64,000 nt of DNA from the NCBI RefSeq assembly GCF_023630205.1, contig NZ_JALPRR010000001.1:682001-746000 (forward strand). The letters run 5' to 3'. The notes below the pieces were generated by a model that did no database searches, was not told the origin of the DNA, and saw only the letters and a list, made by a program, of their open reading frames with translations. Position numbers and translations under genes: made by a program. The DNA is from Pontibacter ruber. GTDB lineage: Bacteria; Bacteroidota; Bacteroidia; Cytophagales; Hymenobacteraceae. Below are positions 26,403 through 35,335 of this stretch, in pieces. Each line of letters opens with the position of its first letter. Position 1 is the first letter of the stretch.

Positions 26403-27131
26403 TTATGCGTTCCAAATGGACCATGCGGCTTCTGCCTGTCCGTACAACATTTCTAAACCATTCAGGGTAGCGGCTCCGGCTGCTTTTCCATGCTGCAGAA
26501 ACAGCGTCTGTTCCGGGTTGTACACCAGGTCGTAGAGAAAATGTTCAGGCGTCAGATGCTCGTATAGCAGCGGCGGACAAGTGTCCGCTTCCGGGTACAT
26601 ACCTAGCGGGGTGGTGTTGATGATCAAATGGTGATGACGCAGCACATCAGGTGTTATATCCCTGTAGCTCAACGTGTTTACACCTTCTGTCCTGGATACC
26701 AGCGTATAACTTATACCCAGCGCATCGAGTGCTGCCGTAACGGCTTTGGCTGCTCCGCCGGTTCCCAGCACCAGGGCCTTATGCTTTAGCGGGTAAAATT
26801 TTTCAAGTGAGTTTTTAAACCCTACATAATCTGTGTTGTAGCCTACCGTTCTGCCATTGGTAATCCTGATCGTATTCACCGCCCCGATCCGGGCAGCTGC
26901 TTCGTCCAGCTCGTCCAGCAATGGGATGACTTCCTCTTTGTAAGGCACCGTAACATTCAGGCCTACCAGAGCTGGTTCCTTAGCTAGCAGTGCAGGCAAT
27001 TGGGCGATCTGCTCCAGTTCGTACAGCTCGTATGCTGCATCGGTAATGCCCTCCCGAGCGAACTTTTCGGTGAAGTAACGCTTCGAAAAAGAGTGCCCCA
27101 GCTTTCTGCCGATCAGACCAAATTTGCGCAT
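26403..27131 (-). CDS. aroE: Shikimate dehydrogenase
   Basis: Reduces 3-dehydroshikimate to shikimate with NADPH in the aromatic amino acid pathway. It has 242 residues, slightly shorter than the common 270. Substrate-site motifs are KLGHSFSKRYF at the start, NVTVPYKEEV with the catalytic Lys, and YNTDYVGF with the catalytic Asp. The nucleotide loop is GTGGAAKAV (about 121), and NTTPLGMYP is the family's later signature. The start MRKFGLIGRKLGHSFS fits the family exactly. Confidence 0.96.
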   Translation of the reverse strand: MRKFGLIGRKLGHSFSKRYFTEKFAREGITDAAYELYELEQIAQLPALLAKEPALVGLNVTVPYKEEVIPLLDELDEAAARIGAVNTIRITNGRTVGYNTDYVGFKNSLEKFYPLKHKALVLGTGGAAKAVTAALDALGISYTLVSRTEGVNTLSYRDITPDVLRHHHLIINTTPLGMYPEADTCPPLLYEHLTPEHFLYDLVYNPEQTLFLQHGKAAGAATLNGLEMLYGQAEAAWSIWNA

Positions 27132-27201
27132 TTCCGTTGTTCGTGTTTCGTTATTCGTTTATCAGGATTTGTGTCCGTAGCTTCTCACAAAGTTTAAGTA
27201 C

Positions 27202-28146
27202 CTATACTTCAGTCGAATGATCGTCGGTTACCCGATCGATAAAGTATACCAACAGGAACCCGAAGATCGCCAGCAGGATGCCGTACAGCAGGTAAGGTTC
27301 TTCGCCGGTTAGCTGCAGGTAGTCGGTCGGCAGCACGTTGGCCTGCACCAGTGGCTTCACTTCGCCGTGGCGGTCGATGTAGGTTTCAAGGGTATTTTTC
27401 CAGGGCCATACTTTGTTCAGAGAGCCCACCATAAAGCCTGTCAGAAGCGATACGGTGATGTTGTGGTAATGCTTGAGCATCCAGTTCAGTACATGCGAAA
27501 ACGACAGGATGCCGGTAACGCAACCCAGGCCGAACGTAAGTATAATGGCCAGTTTCAGGTCTTTCACCGCATTAAGTATAAATTCATACTTGGCCATCAA
27601 CACCAGAATAAAGCTCCCGGAAATGCCCGGCAAGATCATGGCACAGATCGCGATAGCACCCGATATGAAAATAAACCAGTAAGCTTCCGGGGTTTGCGTA
27701 GGGGTGGCCACGGTTATCCAGTAAGCGATAGCGGCACCAAGTATAAACGCCAGCACCACCATCGGTGTCCAGCGGGTAATTTTTTTACCGACAACCACCG
27801 CCGAGGCAACGATCAGCCCGAAAAAGAAAGACCAGAGCAATTCCGGATGGTACTCCAGCAAGTATAAAACCAGCCGCGAGAGCATTAGGATAGAGAACCC
27901 GATACCAGCCAGCAGCACCACCAGGAAATTGCCGTTGATGTGCTTCCAAAAACCCGCAAAGTTCAGACGGAGCAACAGCTTTACCGCTTCACCGTTTACA
28001 GAGCGGATAGAATCAAGCAGTTCTTCATATATGCCCGTAATAAAGGCAATTGTACCTCCTGATACACCCGGCACTACATCGGCTGCGCCCATGCTCACCC
28101 CTTTCGAGAACAGCAGCAAATACTGTTTTAGGTTTCTTCTTTCCAT
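27202..28146 (-). CDS. DUF368 membrane protein, candidate undecaprenyl-phosphate transporter (PopT-like)
   Basis: A 314-residue multi-pass inner-membrane protein. The family signature at the start is KGVSMGAADVVPGVSGGTIA, and its inverted counterpart later is AICAMILPGISGSFILVLM. Recent work assigns DUF368 proteins (PopT) to returning undecaprenyl phosphate across the membrane for cell-wall and polysaccharide synthesis. I apply this by family, not by direct evidence. It lies 70 bases upstream of aroE and follows the terminator of the preceding unit. Confidence 0.88.
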   Translation of the reverse strand: MERRNLKQYLLLFSKGVSMGAADVVPGVSGGTIAFITGIYEELLDSIRSVNGEAVKLLLRLNFAGFWKHINGNFLVVLLAGIGFSILMLSRLVLYLLEYHPELLWSFFFGLIVASAVVVGKKITRWTPMVVLAFILGAAIAYWITVATPTQTPEAYWFIFISGAIAICAMILPGISGSFILVLMAKYEFILNAVKDLKLAIILTFGLGCVTGILSFSHVLNWMLKHYHNITVSLLTGFMVGSLNKVWPWKNTLETYIDRHGEVKPLVQANVLPTDYLQLTGEEPYLLYGILLAIFGFLLVYFIDRVTDDHSTEV

Positions 28147-28187
28147 ACTTGTTTTTTTCTCTTAACCGGTACGCTGTACTAGCTGAC

Positions 28188-28222
28188 AAAAAAATTGCCC
28201 ATCCGGGATAACCGGTGGGCAA
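28188..28222 (-). terminator. Terminator after the phosphosulfolactate synthase gene
   Basis: TTGCCCACCGG-ttatc-CCGGaTGGGCAA followed by seven T on the minus strand. It separates the 28-32 kb unit from the DUF368-aroE unit. Confidence 0.85.
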
Positions 28223-28242
28223 CCTTGTAATTGATGTATATA

Positions 28243-29025
28243 CTACCCTCTGCGAGGATTGTTATCCATTTCCAGGAAATGAGAGAAGGTGTCGCCACGC
28301 AGGCCAAGGCGTATTGTTTCCAGCGGAATGATCTCGCTTGGAGCAATGTTGCCCAGGTTTACGTTAGCGCCCAGCAGCTTGATAAACCATACCTGCTGTG
28401 CTTTCTGCGGAGCTTCCCAGAGTATCTTTTCGAACGGGATCTTGGTCAGGATCTCTTCTACAAGGCCGCTGCGTACCTCGCCGGTAGAACGGAACAAACC
28501 TACGTTACCGCCTTCACGTGCTTCCCCGATCACCTTCCAGGCACCGGCATCAAGCTCTGCCTGCATCAGCCTGATCCACATGTACGGCGGAATGATCTTC
28601 TCTGCGTCTTTGGAACCTACTTCTGACAAAACGGTTACCTGTTCTGCAAGCGTCTGGATATACTCGCATTTCTGGCCGTGGTCCATTTCCAGCGATCCGT
28701 CCGATACTTCGGCAAAGGTCATGTTATACTTGTCCAGGATGCGGCGGTAATCGTCGAACTGGTTTCTGACAACAAAGGCCTCGAACAGCGTGCCTCCAAA
28801 GTAGGTGGGTATACCTGCGGCTCTGTAAACATCCAGCTTTTTCTGCAGATTAGGCACCACATACGAGGTAGCCCAGCCAAGCTTAACGATGTCTACATAA
28901 TCACCCGCTACTTCCAAAAAGTCTTCAACTTCCCGGATACTAAGGCCCTTATCCATGGCCATGGTAAAACCTCTTTCACGGGGCTTGGACTCGCGCTCCG
29001 GTAAGTTATTCAGCGTATAATTCAT
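28243..29025 (-). CDS. comA: Phosphosulfolactate synthase (ComA family)
   Basis: A 260-residue enzyme of the family that adds sulfite to phosphoenolpyruvate to give (2R)-phospho-3-sulfolactate. Family motifs are DYVDIVKLGWATSYV (about 43-57, with the catalytic Lys), PTYFGGTLFEAF, FAEVSDGSLE, VLSEVGSKD and the late NLGNIAPSEIIPLE. ComA is best known from coenzyme M synthesis in archaea. In a bacterium of this group the sulfonate could instead feed sulfonolipids. That is inference, and no other step of either pathway is in the window. The gene starts 6 bases after the TPR gene and is probably translated with it. Confidence 0.9.
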   Translation of the reverse strand: MNYTLNNLPERESKPRERGFTMAMDKGLSIREVEDFLEVAGDYVDIVKLGWATSYVVPNLQKKLDVYRAAGIPTYFGGTLFEAFVVRNQFDDYRRILDKYNMTFAEVSDGSLEMDHGQKCEYIQTLAEQVTVLSEVGSKDAEKIIPPYMWIRLMQAELDAGAWKVIGEAREGGNVGLFRSTGEVRSGLVEEILTKIPFEKILWEAPQKAQQVWFIKLLGANVNLGNIAPSEIIPLETIRLGLRGDTFSHFLEMDNNPRRG

Positions 29026-29031
29026 GTAGTT

Positions 29032-30429
29032 TTATTTGCGGTACTGGTCAATTAATCGGGACAATGCACGCTGCGACTCCAGTTCAGGAAAGAACTCGAA
29101 GAGAAGCTTATGCTTTTCGAAGTCCAAAATTAAAGCATTTTCCAGATAATTGTAAGCTTCGCGATATTTTCCTGCCGAAAGCAGGTACGCACACGCCCGA
29201 TAGTACAATTCCGCCTCGTCCGGCTGAATCTCGATTGCGTTCAGAATGATATCGGTTGCCTCGTCGAAATTGCCCTGCTCGTACAGGATAATCGACCAGT
29301 TCAGGTAGATATCTTTATCGCCCGGCTGCACTTCAGCGGCCCGTGCATAGCTCTCCAGCGCCGATACCACATGCCCCACATGATATTCTGCAGCCGCCAG
29401 CGCAACCCAGTAATCGGCACTGTCGGAGTATAAGTCAACAGCCTTTTTGAAGAAGTGCACTGCCTCGTACCATTTACCCTGTGCATCCAGTATAACCCCG
29501 ATGCCAAACCAGGCCTCGTCCATTTCCGGGTCAAGGTCGATGGACTTCTGATAGTACCTTCTGGACAGATCCCACTGGCGCAGCTTTTCGTAGCACTCCC
29601 CGATGTTGCAGTATACTTCCGCCGACGGCGAGCCGTGCTCCAGCATCGCATTGAATGCCTCTATCGCCTTGCTGTACTCTCCTAAAAACACATAGGCATT
29701 GGCCATGTTGTTGTAGGCGGTGATAAAATCAGGCTTGATGATGGTGGCGTAATCGTAAGATGCAATGGCCTTGTCGTACATGCCCAGCTTGTTGTACACG
29801 TTGCCCAGGTTAAACCAGGCCACATAAGAATACGGGTCCTTGTCGACGAACTCCTGGAAAAAAGGAAGGTGCTCGCGCATGGTACCTGTTATCTCCATGC
29901 AGTACACCACCTCCTGCATTGCCGCTTCGTTCTCGATGTTCAGGGCAATACACTTTTTGTAGTACTTGATGGCGTTGCTGAACTTGCCCCAGCTCTGGTA
30001 GGCAAGTCCGATGTTAAAGTAAATATCGTCTCGGTCTTCTGCATACGCCACTGCCTTTTTGAAGTGGTCAATGGCATCGCGGTACTCGCCACGCTGTGTA
30101 AAAATAATGCCACGCGTCAGCAGCACATCCGGGTTATCCGGCTCTACCTCCCCTACCTGGTTGATCAGGACCAATGCCTCGTCAAATTTGCCGGACATCG
30201 CCAGCAACTGTGCTTTATCGATCAGCAGTTCAGAAGAGAAAGGATATTGGGCAATAGCAGAATCGCAGGCCATTATCGCCTTCTTGTAATCGAAGTTAGC
30301 AGTATAATGGTCTATAATATATTCAAAGTCAGTAAGGTCAAAAAATACAGTCTCATTACTCCCCAGCATTTGCTCGAACCGCTGTATCAGTTCAAGGTCT
30401 TCGCTGTTCTCGTCAAAGTTATCTTTCAT
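29032..30429 (-). CDS. Tetratricopeptide-repeat protein
   Basis: A 465-residue soluble protein built almost entirely of TPR units, about a dozen. Examples are ATIIKPDFITAYNNMANAYV and KKAVAYAEDRDDIYFNIGLAY. It has no signal peptide, so it is probably a cytoplasmic scaffold. I chose the start MKDNFDENSEDLE. The frame's earlier TTG codon adds nine non-typical residues. It ends 6 bases before comA, and its start is 68 bases from the end of the epimerase gene. The partner proteins are unknown. Confidence 0.9.
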   Translation of the reverse strand: MKDNFDENSEDLELIQRFEQMLGSNETVFFDLTDFEYIIDHYTANFDYKKAIMACDSAIAQYPFSSELLIDKAQLLAMSGKFDEALVLINQVGEVEPDNPDVLLTRGIIFTQRGEYRDAIDHFKKAVAYAEDRDDIYFNIGLAYQSWGKFSNAIKYYKKCIALNIENEAAMQEVVYCMEITGTMREHLPFFQEFVDKDPYSYVAWFNLGNVYNKLGMYDKAIASYDYATIIKPDFITAYNNMANAYVFLGEYSKAIEAFNAMLEHGSPSAEVYCNIGECYEKLRQWDLSRRYYQKSIDLDPEMDEAWFGIGVILDAQGKWYEAVHFFKKAVDLYSDSADYWVALAAAEYHVGHVVSALESYARAAEVQPGDKDIYLNWSIILYEQGNFDEATDIILNAIEIQPDEAELYYRACAYLLSAGKYREAYNYLENALILDFEKHKLLFEFFPELESQRALSRLIDQYRK

Positions 30430-30496
30430 CTCCAAAAATCCAACAGGCTGCACCAAAACAGCCTTTGTCCTATTACATTTTAATGCTGCAAATAGT

Positions 30497-31498
30497 TTAG
30501 ATTACCTGGCTTGGTTTAAAGCCATTTTGAGCAGGTGCAGAGGCAAGCAACTGGCTGCAGCTCCAGGCAATGGTCTCCTCCAGCGGACGGAAATCCATTG
30601 CTACTGCCTGCTTTATTTTCTCATTGCTGAACAGGTGGCTTTTCGCGGAAACACGGGCTGTGTCTTTCGTGATCAGCGGCCTTTTTCCGGTAAGCCAGGA
30701 CCGTACGTGCTCCAGGCGCCATACTACTTCGGCAAGCGCCGGAGGCACCTTTGTACCGGGCGCTTTTTTGCCCAGGCACCTGGCAGCTTGTGTAAAGAAG
30801 TCCTTGTAGGTAAGCTGCCCTGCATTCAATATAAATCTTTCTCCGGAAATATCCGAGAAAGTAAGTCGTATCATCGCCTCTACCACATCGCGCACATCCA
30901 CAAAGTTGGCGCTGCCTATAGTATAAAAACGACGCTCATCAAACACATACTTAAACAGCCGGGTACTGCTGCGGTTCCAGTCCGCAGGCCCGAGCACCAC
31001 CGATGGATTTACGATCACGGTATCCAGCCCTTCGGATACGCCGCGCCATACTTCCAGCTCTCCGAAATACTTGGAACTGGCGTAAGCAGAATGCTCTTCT
31101 GCCTGGTCCCATTTGTTGCGCTCGCTCAGCACGGTAGCCCCTTTGGGCCTGCCAATCGCTGCTATGGAGCTTACGTGGCAAAGTTTTATACTTCCGGCTT
31201 CCAGGCAGGCATCCACGATGTTGGCGGTACCCTCCACGTTCACCTTTTTGAGCAGTTCCTCATCCTGCGGGGCATACGAAACAAGCCCTGCGCAATGGAA
31301 TACATACCGCACCCCGTCCAGGGCTTCCCGCAGCAGAACCGGGTCCAGGATATCGCCTTCCACCCACTGCACTTTATCGGCACCCCGCACAGCCGGTTTC
31401 TGCCCCCTGTACAAAGCCCTTACCGGGTGCCCCAGTTCCAGAAGCGCCTCTATAAGAAAGCTACCGATCAGGCCACTGCCGCCTGTTACAAATATCAT
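30497..31498 (-). CDS. NAD(P)-dependent epimerase/dehydratase (extended SDR)
   Basis: A 333-residue Rossmann-fold protein. The cofactor loop is VTGGSGLIGSF (residues 4-14), the catalytic pair is YASSKYFGE (Tyr and Lys), and NPSVVLGP follows. Such proteins act on nucleotide sugars, flavonoid-like or steroid-like substrates. The substrate cannot be read from the sequence. The C-terminal third is less conserved. It lies 18 bases downstream of the CpsB-like phosphatase, so a polysaccharide link is possible. Confidence 0.9.
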   Translation of the reverse strand: MIFVTGGSGLIGSFLIEALLELGHPVRALYRGQKPAVRGADKVQWVEGDILDPVLLREALDGVRYVFHCAGLVSYAPQDEELLKKVNVEGTANIVDACLEAGSIKLCHVSSIAAIGRPKGATVLSERNKWDQAEEHSAYASSKYFGELEVWRGVSEGLDTVIVNPSVVLGPADWNRSSTRLFKYVFDERRFYTIGSANFVDVRDVVEAMIRLTFSDISGERFILNAGQLTYKDFFTQAARCLGKKAPGTKVPPALAEVVWRLEHVRSWLTGKRPLITKDTARVSAKSHLFSNEKIKQAVAMDFRPLEETIAWSCSQLLASAPAQNGFKPSQVI

Positions 31499-31516
31499 TG
31501 CTGCGGAAATAGTTAA

Positions 31517-32263
31517 TTAGAGTTGATTGTTGAGCAAAGGTAGCTCCAGTGCCTTTTGAAGGTATTTGCAGCCAAGCACCTTTTGCAAGGAGTTTGTATG
31601 CTTCAGGCTGTGTGCATCCGACCCCAGGAAATCCACCATACCGGCATCAATCAGTTTCTCGGCCACTTGCCTGGCTGCCGGCGAATAGTAACCCGTTAGG
31701 GAGTTAAGATTTGGCTGAAACAGCACACCGTAATCCCGTAACGCCACCAGTTCGTCAAACTTTCCATAAAAATAAGTATAACGTTCCGGGTGGGCGAGTA
31801 CCGGTTTATACCCAAAGGTACGCATTTTAAAGATAGCCTCCCGCAGGTTCAGGGGCTCGTTAAGAAAAGACGTTTCGAACAGCAGATACTTGTCGCCAAA
31901 CGTCAGCAGCTCTTCGCCGTTCTCCAGCTTGTCCAGGAAGCCTTCATCCAGGTAATGTTCAGCGGCACAATCCAGCTCCATCTGTATGCCGGCGTCTTTT
32001 ACAGCTATCTTCAGCACCTCCAGGCGTTCCCGTATACCTTCTGGCGTGTTCCTGTAAAAATCGCTCATGATGTGAGGCGTCATGATCAGTTTGCGGTAGC
32101 CCAGCTCCTGCATAACCTGCACCAGCTCCAGCGAGCGCTCCAGTGTATCTGCTCCGTCGTCGAGGCCCGGCAGAATATGCGAATGCATATCCACGCCCAA
32201 CACGCTCAGAGAGGCCTCTGGCGCAGTGCTACTACCAAACAGATTCTGAATAAACTTTATCAT
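31517..32263 (-). CDS. CpsB/YwqE-type tyrosine-protein phosphatase (PHP domain)
   Basis: A 248-residue metal-dependent phosphatase of the PHP family, which dephosphorylates tyrosine kinases that control capsule and exopolysaccharide export. Metal-ligand motifs are VDMHSHILPGLDDGA (about 24-38), MTPHIMSDFY, LAHPERY and FLGSDAHS. The matching tyrosine kinase and export genes are not in the window, so the polysaccharide role rests on family knowledge. It is the first gene of a run that continues with the epimerase, the TPR protein and ComA. Confidence 0.92.
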   Translation of the reverse strand: MIKFIQNLFGSSTAPEASLSVLGVDMHSHILPGLDDGADTLERSLELVQVMQELGYRKLIMTPHIMSDFYRNTPEGIRERLEVLKIAVKDAGIQMELDCAAEHYLDEGFLDKLENGEELLTFGDKYLLFETSFLNEPLNLREAIFKMRTFGYKPVLAHPERYTYFYGKFDELVALRDYGVLFQPNLNSLTGYYSPAARQVAEKLIDAGMVDFLGSDAHSLKHTNSLQKVLGCKYLQKALELPLLNNQL

Positions 32264-32427
32264 TTACCTACACCAACAGCATTATGGCAGCCAACCGGCC
32301 ACCCTGCTTTTACAAGAACACAAAGCAAGTTCAAAATAAAGCAATTATCATGCGCAATCAAAATATGTTCGCATGAGCAGGCGCAGCTCTTAACTGCCTT
32401 TATCAAAGGGTAATTTGTATCATAGCA

Positions 32428-32458
32428 TTGGGCAATTGCACGTAATTATATAGCTTTG
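32428..32458 (+). promoter_or_regulatory. Promoter of the acyl-CoA dehydrogenase gene
   Basis: TTG (32428-32430), 20 bases, then TAGCTTTG (32451-32458). This is an exact fit to the Bacteroidota pattern. It gives a leader of about 70 bases. Confidence 0.75.
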
Positions 32459-32533
32459 TAAACAACGATACAACAGACTCGTTATATACGCGACATACAC
32501 CCTTAATAACTATAACTTTCTTTAACTTAACTA

Positions 32534-33673
32534 ATGGAATTAAAAGCTACAGAAAACCAGCGCATGATTGCGGACATGGTCCGGGATTTCGGGGCAAAGC
32601 ACATTAAACCTAAAATGCGCGAGTGGGACGAAAGCCAGGAGTTCCCGGTGGAAGTGTTCAAGCAATTAGGCGAGCTGGGCCTGATGGGCGTGCTGGTACC
32701 AACCGAGTATGGCGGCTCCGGCTTCGGTTACCTGGAGTACGTAACTGCCATTGCCGAGCTTTCCAAGATCGATGGTTCTATCGGCCTTTCGATGGCAGCG
32801 CACAACTCCCTTTGCACAGGCCACATCCTGCAGTTTGGCAACGAAGAGCAGAAGCAGAAATACCTGCCGAAGCTGGCTACTGCAGAATGGATCGGAGCCT
32901 GGGGTCTTACAGAGCCAAATACCGGTTCTGACGCAGGCAACATGCGCACCGTAGCAGTACAGGACGGCGAGTACTGGGTGATCAATGGTGCCAAGAACTT
33001 TATTACGCATGGCAAAACAGGCAATGTAGCAGTGGTGATCGTGCGTACGGGCGAGGTTGGCGATTCCCATGGCATGACTGCTTTTGTTATTGAGAAAGGC
33101 ACCCCTGGCTTCAGTGCCGGCCGCAAAGAAGACAAACTGGGCATGCGTGCCTCTGAAACAACAGAGCTTATCTTCCAGGATTGCCGCGTACACCAGAGCC
33201 AGATTTTGGGCAATGTAGGCGAAGGCTTTATCCAGGCCATGAAAGTGCTGGACGGCGGACGCATCTCGATTGCTGCCCTTTCTTTAGGCATCGCACAAGG
33301 CGCTTTTGAAGCAGCCCTTGCTTACTCACAGGAGCGCTCGCAGTTCAACAAACCGATATCAAGCTTCCAGGGCATTGCCTTCAAACTGGCTGATATGGCC
33401 ACGGAGATCGAAGCGGCATCGCTGCTTACCTACCAGGCAGCCGACATGAAGAACCGCGGCCTGAACGTGAACAAAGAATCGGCTATGGCCAAGCTGTATG
33501 CTTCGGAAGTATCGGTAAGAGTGGCTAACGAGGCGGTGCAGATCTTCGGTGGTTACGGCTTTACCAAAGATTACCCGGCAGAGAAATATTACCGCGACGC
33601 CAAGCTTTGCACCATCGGCGAAGGCACCAGCGAAATTCAGAAACTGGTAATTTCCAGGGCTATCCTGAAGTAA
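32534..33673 (+). CDS. Acyl-CoA dehydrogenase
   Basis: An FAD-dependent enzyme of 379 residues that introduces the trans-2 double bond in acyl-CoA, the first step of beta-oxidation or branched-chain amino acid breakdown. It shows the FAD/substrate motif GAWGLTEPNTGSDAGNM (about 132-148) and the C-terminal EIYEGTSEI-type motif, here IGEGTSEIQKLVISR, with the catalytic Glu. The overall length and order match short/medium-chain members. Chain specificity cannot be told. It has its own promoter and is not in an obvious operon. Confidence 0.96.
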   Translation: MELKATENQRMIADMVRDFGAKHIKPKMREWDESQEFPVEVFKQLGELGLMGVLVPTEYGGSGFGYLEYVTAIAELSKIDGSIGLSMAAHNSLCTGHILQFGNEEQKQKYLPKLATAEWIGAWGLTEPNTGSDAGNMRTVAVQDGEYWVINGAKNFITHGKTGNVAVVIVRTGEVGDSHGMTAFVIEKGTPGFSAGRKEDKLGMRASETTELIFQDCRVHQSQILGNVGEGFIQAMKVLDGGRISIAALSLGIAQGAFEAALAYSQERSQFNKPISSFQGIAFKLADMATEIEAASLLTYQAADMKNRGLNVNKESAMAKLYASEVSVRVANEAVQIFGGYGFTKDYPAEKYYRDAKLCTIGEGTSEIQKLVISRAILK

Positions 33674-33748
33674 CAGATACGTATAAAAACACGTTAAATA
33701 TTCCCTCCAGTGTGGTTTTACAGCTCCACTGGCGACACTTTTGTATAG

Positions 33749-33771
33749 ATTGAGATAAATATTTTCTCAAT
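33749..33771. terminator. Weak hairpin after the acyl-CoA dehydrogenase gene
   Basis: ATTGAGA / TCTCAAT, 7 bp, around an AT-rich loop. It might be a weak terminator, or it might affect the adjacent rpsU promoter. Confidence 0.35.
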
Positions 33772-33774
33772 CTA

Positions 33775-33806
33775 TTGATTTATAGACAAAAGCTTTTGTA
33801 AATTTG
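33775..33806 (+). promoter_or_regulatory. rpsU promoter
   Basis: TTG (33775-33777), 21 bases, TAAATTTG (33799-33806). The transcription start is expected near 33813 and the leader is about 27 bases. Confidence 0.8.
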
Positions 33807-33839
33807 CAACCCTAAATATCAGTAGAAGCGAGAGAAAAC

Positions 33840-34034
33840 ATGATTATTGTAAACGTAAAAGATAACGAGTCAGTAGACCGCGCGTTAAAAAGATTTAAGA
33901 AGAAATTCGAAAGAACTGGTGTTCTTAAAGAACTGAGATCCAGAACGTTCTTCCAGAAGCCATCTGTAACAAAGAGAAAGCAGAAGGAGAAAGCGAAATA
34001 CATTCAGTCGCTTTTCGCTCAGCAAAACTACTAG
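33840..34034 (+). CDS. rpsU: 30S ribosomal protein S21
   Basis: A 64-residue basic protein of the small ribosomal subunit, needed at translation initiation. MIIVNVKDNESVDRALKRFK at the start and the following FERTGVLKELR are unmistakable S21. The C-terminal part is Lys-rich. It heads the rpsU-xerC-hpf group frequent in Bacteroidota and has a clear promoter. Confidence 0.97.
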   Translation: MIIVNVKDNESVDRALKRFKKKFERTGVLKELRSRTFFQKPSVTKRKQKEKAKYIQSLFAQQNY

Positions 34035-34104
34035 TCTTTCGACCAAGATATCTTATTTTTCCATAAATTAGTATATCTGATTCACCCATCAGGTATACTA
34101 GTTT

Positions 34105-34983
34105 ATGGATTTATTTTTTAAGTACCTCCAGTACGAAAAACGGTACAGCCCGCATACGCTTACCTCCTACCACACCGATCTCGGGCAATTTGCCCAGTAC
34201 CTACAAAAGGTATACGAGATCACCGATGCGGCCGAAGCCGACCATGCCATTATCCGCTCCTGGATACTATCGCTGGTGCAGCGTAACCTGGAGCCACGCT
34301 CCATCAACCGTAAGATTGCCTGCCTGCGCACATACTATCGATTCTTATTAGGTCAGCAGCGGATAAAGGCCAACCCAATGCTGCGCATCAAGGCACCCAA
34401 GGCATCTAAAAAGCTACCAGGCTTTGTACCCGAGGAGCCTTTCAACAACTTTCTGGACAGCTTTACTTTCGAAGATACTTTTGAAGGGCAGCGCGACAGG
34501 CTTATACTTGAGTTCCTGTACGGCACCGGCATGCGCCTTGCCGAACTCATCAACATCGAACATGCCAACATAGACCTGCACGCAAAAACAGTACGTGTAT
34601 TGGGCAAAGGAAACAAAGAGCGCATCGTACCGATCAACGACTCGCTTTATACCTGCCTGGAAGACTACCTGGCCTACAAGAAAGCCGCAGTTAGCGATAA
34701 CAATTCAGAAAAGCTGCTCGTTACAACAAAAGCACGCCCCCTTTATCCAAAATTTGTTTACCGTGTAGTTAAAAAGTACATCAGCTTGGTTACAACCTCA
34801 GAACATAACAGCCCGCACGTACTGCGTCATTCTTTTGCTACACACCTGCTGAACAATGGAGCCGATCTTAATGCCATAAAGGACTTGCTGGGGCATGCCA
34901 GCCTGGCAGCAACACAGGTATATACCCATAACTCTATCGAGAAGCTTAAATCGATCTTCGAGAAAGCGCATCCCAAAGCATAA
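34105..34983 (+). CDS. xerC: Tyrosine recombinase XerC/XerD type
   Basis: A 292-residue site-specific recombinase, probably one half of the Xer pair that resolves chromosome dimers at dif. The N-terminal SAM-like core-binding domain (about 1-85) starts FFKYLQYEKRYSPHTLTSY. The catalytic domain has Arg in GTGMRLAEL, Lys in LGKGNKERIVP, HxxR in PHVLRHSFATHLL, the late His in LLGHASLAATQ and the nucleophile Tyr in VYTH. Its position 70 bases after rpsU and before hpf is the conserved Bacteroidota location. C or D type is not settled by sequence alone. Confidence 0.93.
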   Translation: MDLFFKYLQYEKRYSPHTLTSYHTDLGQFAQYLQKVYEITDAAEADHAIIRSWILSLVQRNLEPRSINRKIACLRTYYRFLLGQQRIKANPMLRIKAPKASKKLPGFVPEEPFNNFLDSFTFEDTFEGQRDRLILEFLYGTGMRLAELINIEHANIDLHAKTVRVLGKGNKERIVPINDSLYTCLEDYLAYKKAAVSDNNSEKLLVTTKARPLYPKFVYRVVKKYISLVTTSEHNSPHVLRHSFATHLLNNGADLNAIKDLLGHASLAATQVYTHNSIEKLKSIFEKAHPKA

Positions 34984-35007
34984 GTTAAACCTTTAATATG
35001 TACGACT

Positions 35008-35307
35008 ATGAAGTTACAGATTCATTCTATCCACTTCGAGGCTGACAAGCAGCTGACCGATTTCATTCAACAACGAGTAGATAAACTGGAAACATTCTAC
35101 GACCGTGTTGTGGATGGTGAAGTGTTTCTTAAACATAACAACAGCGACGGCACAAACACAAAGACCGTAGAGATAAAACTGTACGTACCGGGCAGTACCC
35201 TTTTCTCAGAAGAAGACGCTCCTTCTTTTGAAGCCGCCGCCGATGCCGCCGTGGAAGCCATGCGCCGCCAGCTTAAGAAGTTCAAAGACAAGCAGGCAGC
35301 CTTTTAA
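35008..35307 (+). CDS. hpf: Ribosome hibernation promoting factor, short form
   Basis: A 99-residue HPF/RaiA protein that binds the ribosome decoding site when growth stops. MKLQIHSIHFEADKQLTDFI at the start and SFEAAADAAVEAMRRQLKKF at the end are typical. It lacks the long-form C-terminal dimerisation domain. It starts 24 bases after xerC and closes the unit before a strong terminator. In many relatives tRNA genes and tuf follow here, but not in this window. Confidence 0.95.
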   Translation: MKLQIHSIHFEADKQLTDFIQQRVDKLETFYDRVVDGEVFLKHNNSDGTNTKTVEIKLYVPGSTLFSEEDAPSFEAAADAAVEAMRRQLKKFKDKQAAF

Positions 35308-35335
35308 GCCATACTTAATTATATCAACCTGATTT

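Noticed and set aside
30527-31516. A 329-codon open frame antisense to the epimerase gene
   Set aside because: It mirrors the epimerase gene almost end to end, and its predicted product shows no domain.
34105-34983. A mobile-element integrase
   Set aside because: The recombinase sits in the conserved rpsU-hpf setting and looks like the housekeeping XerC/D, not an element-borne integrase. No attachment repeats flank it.
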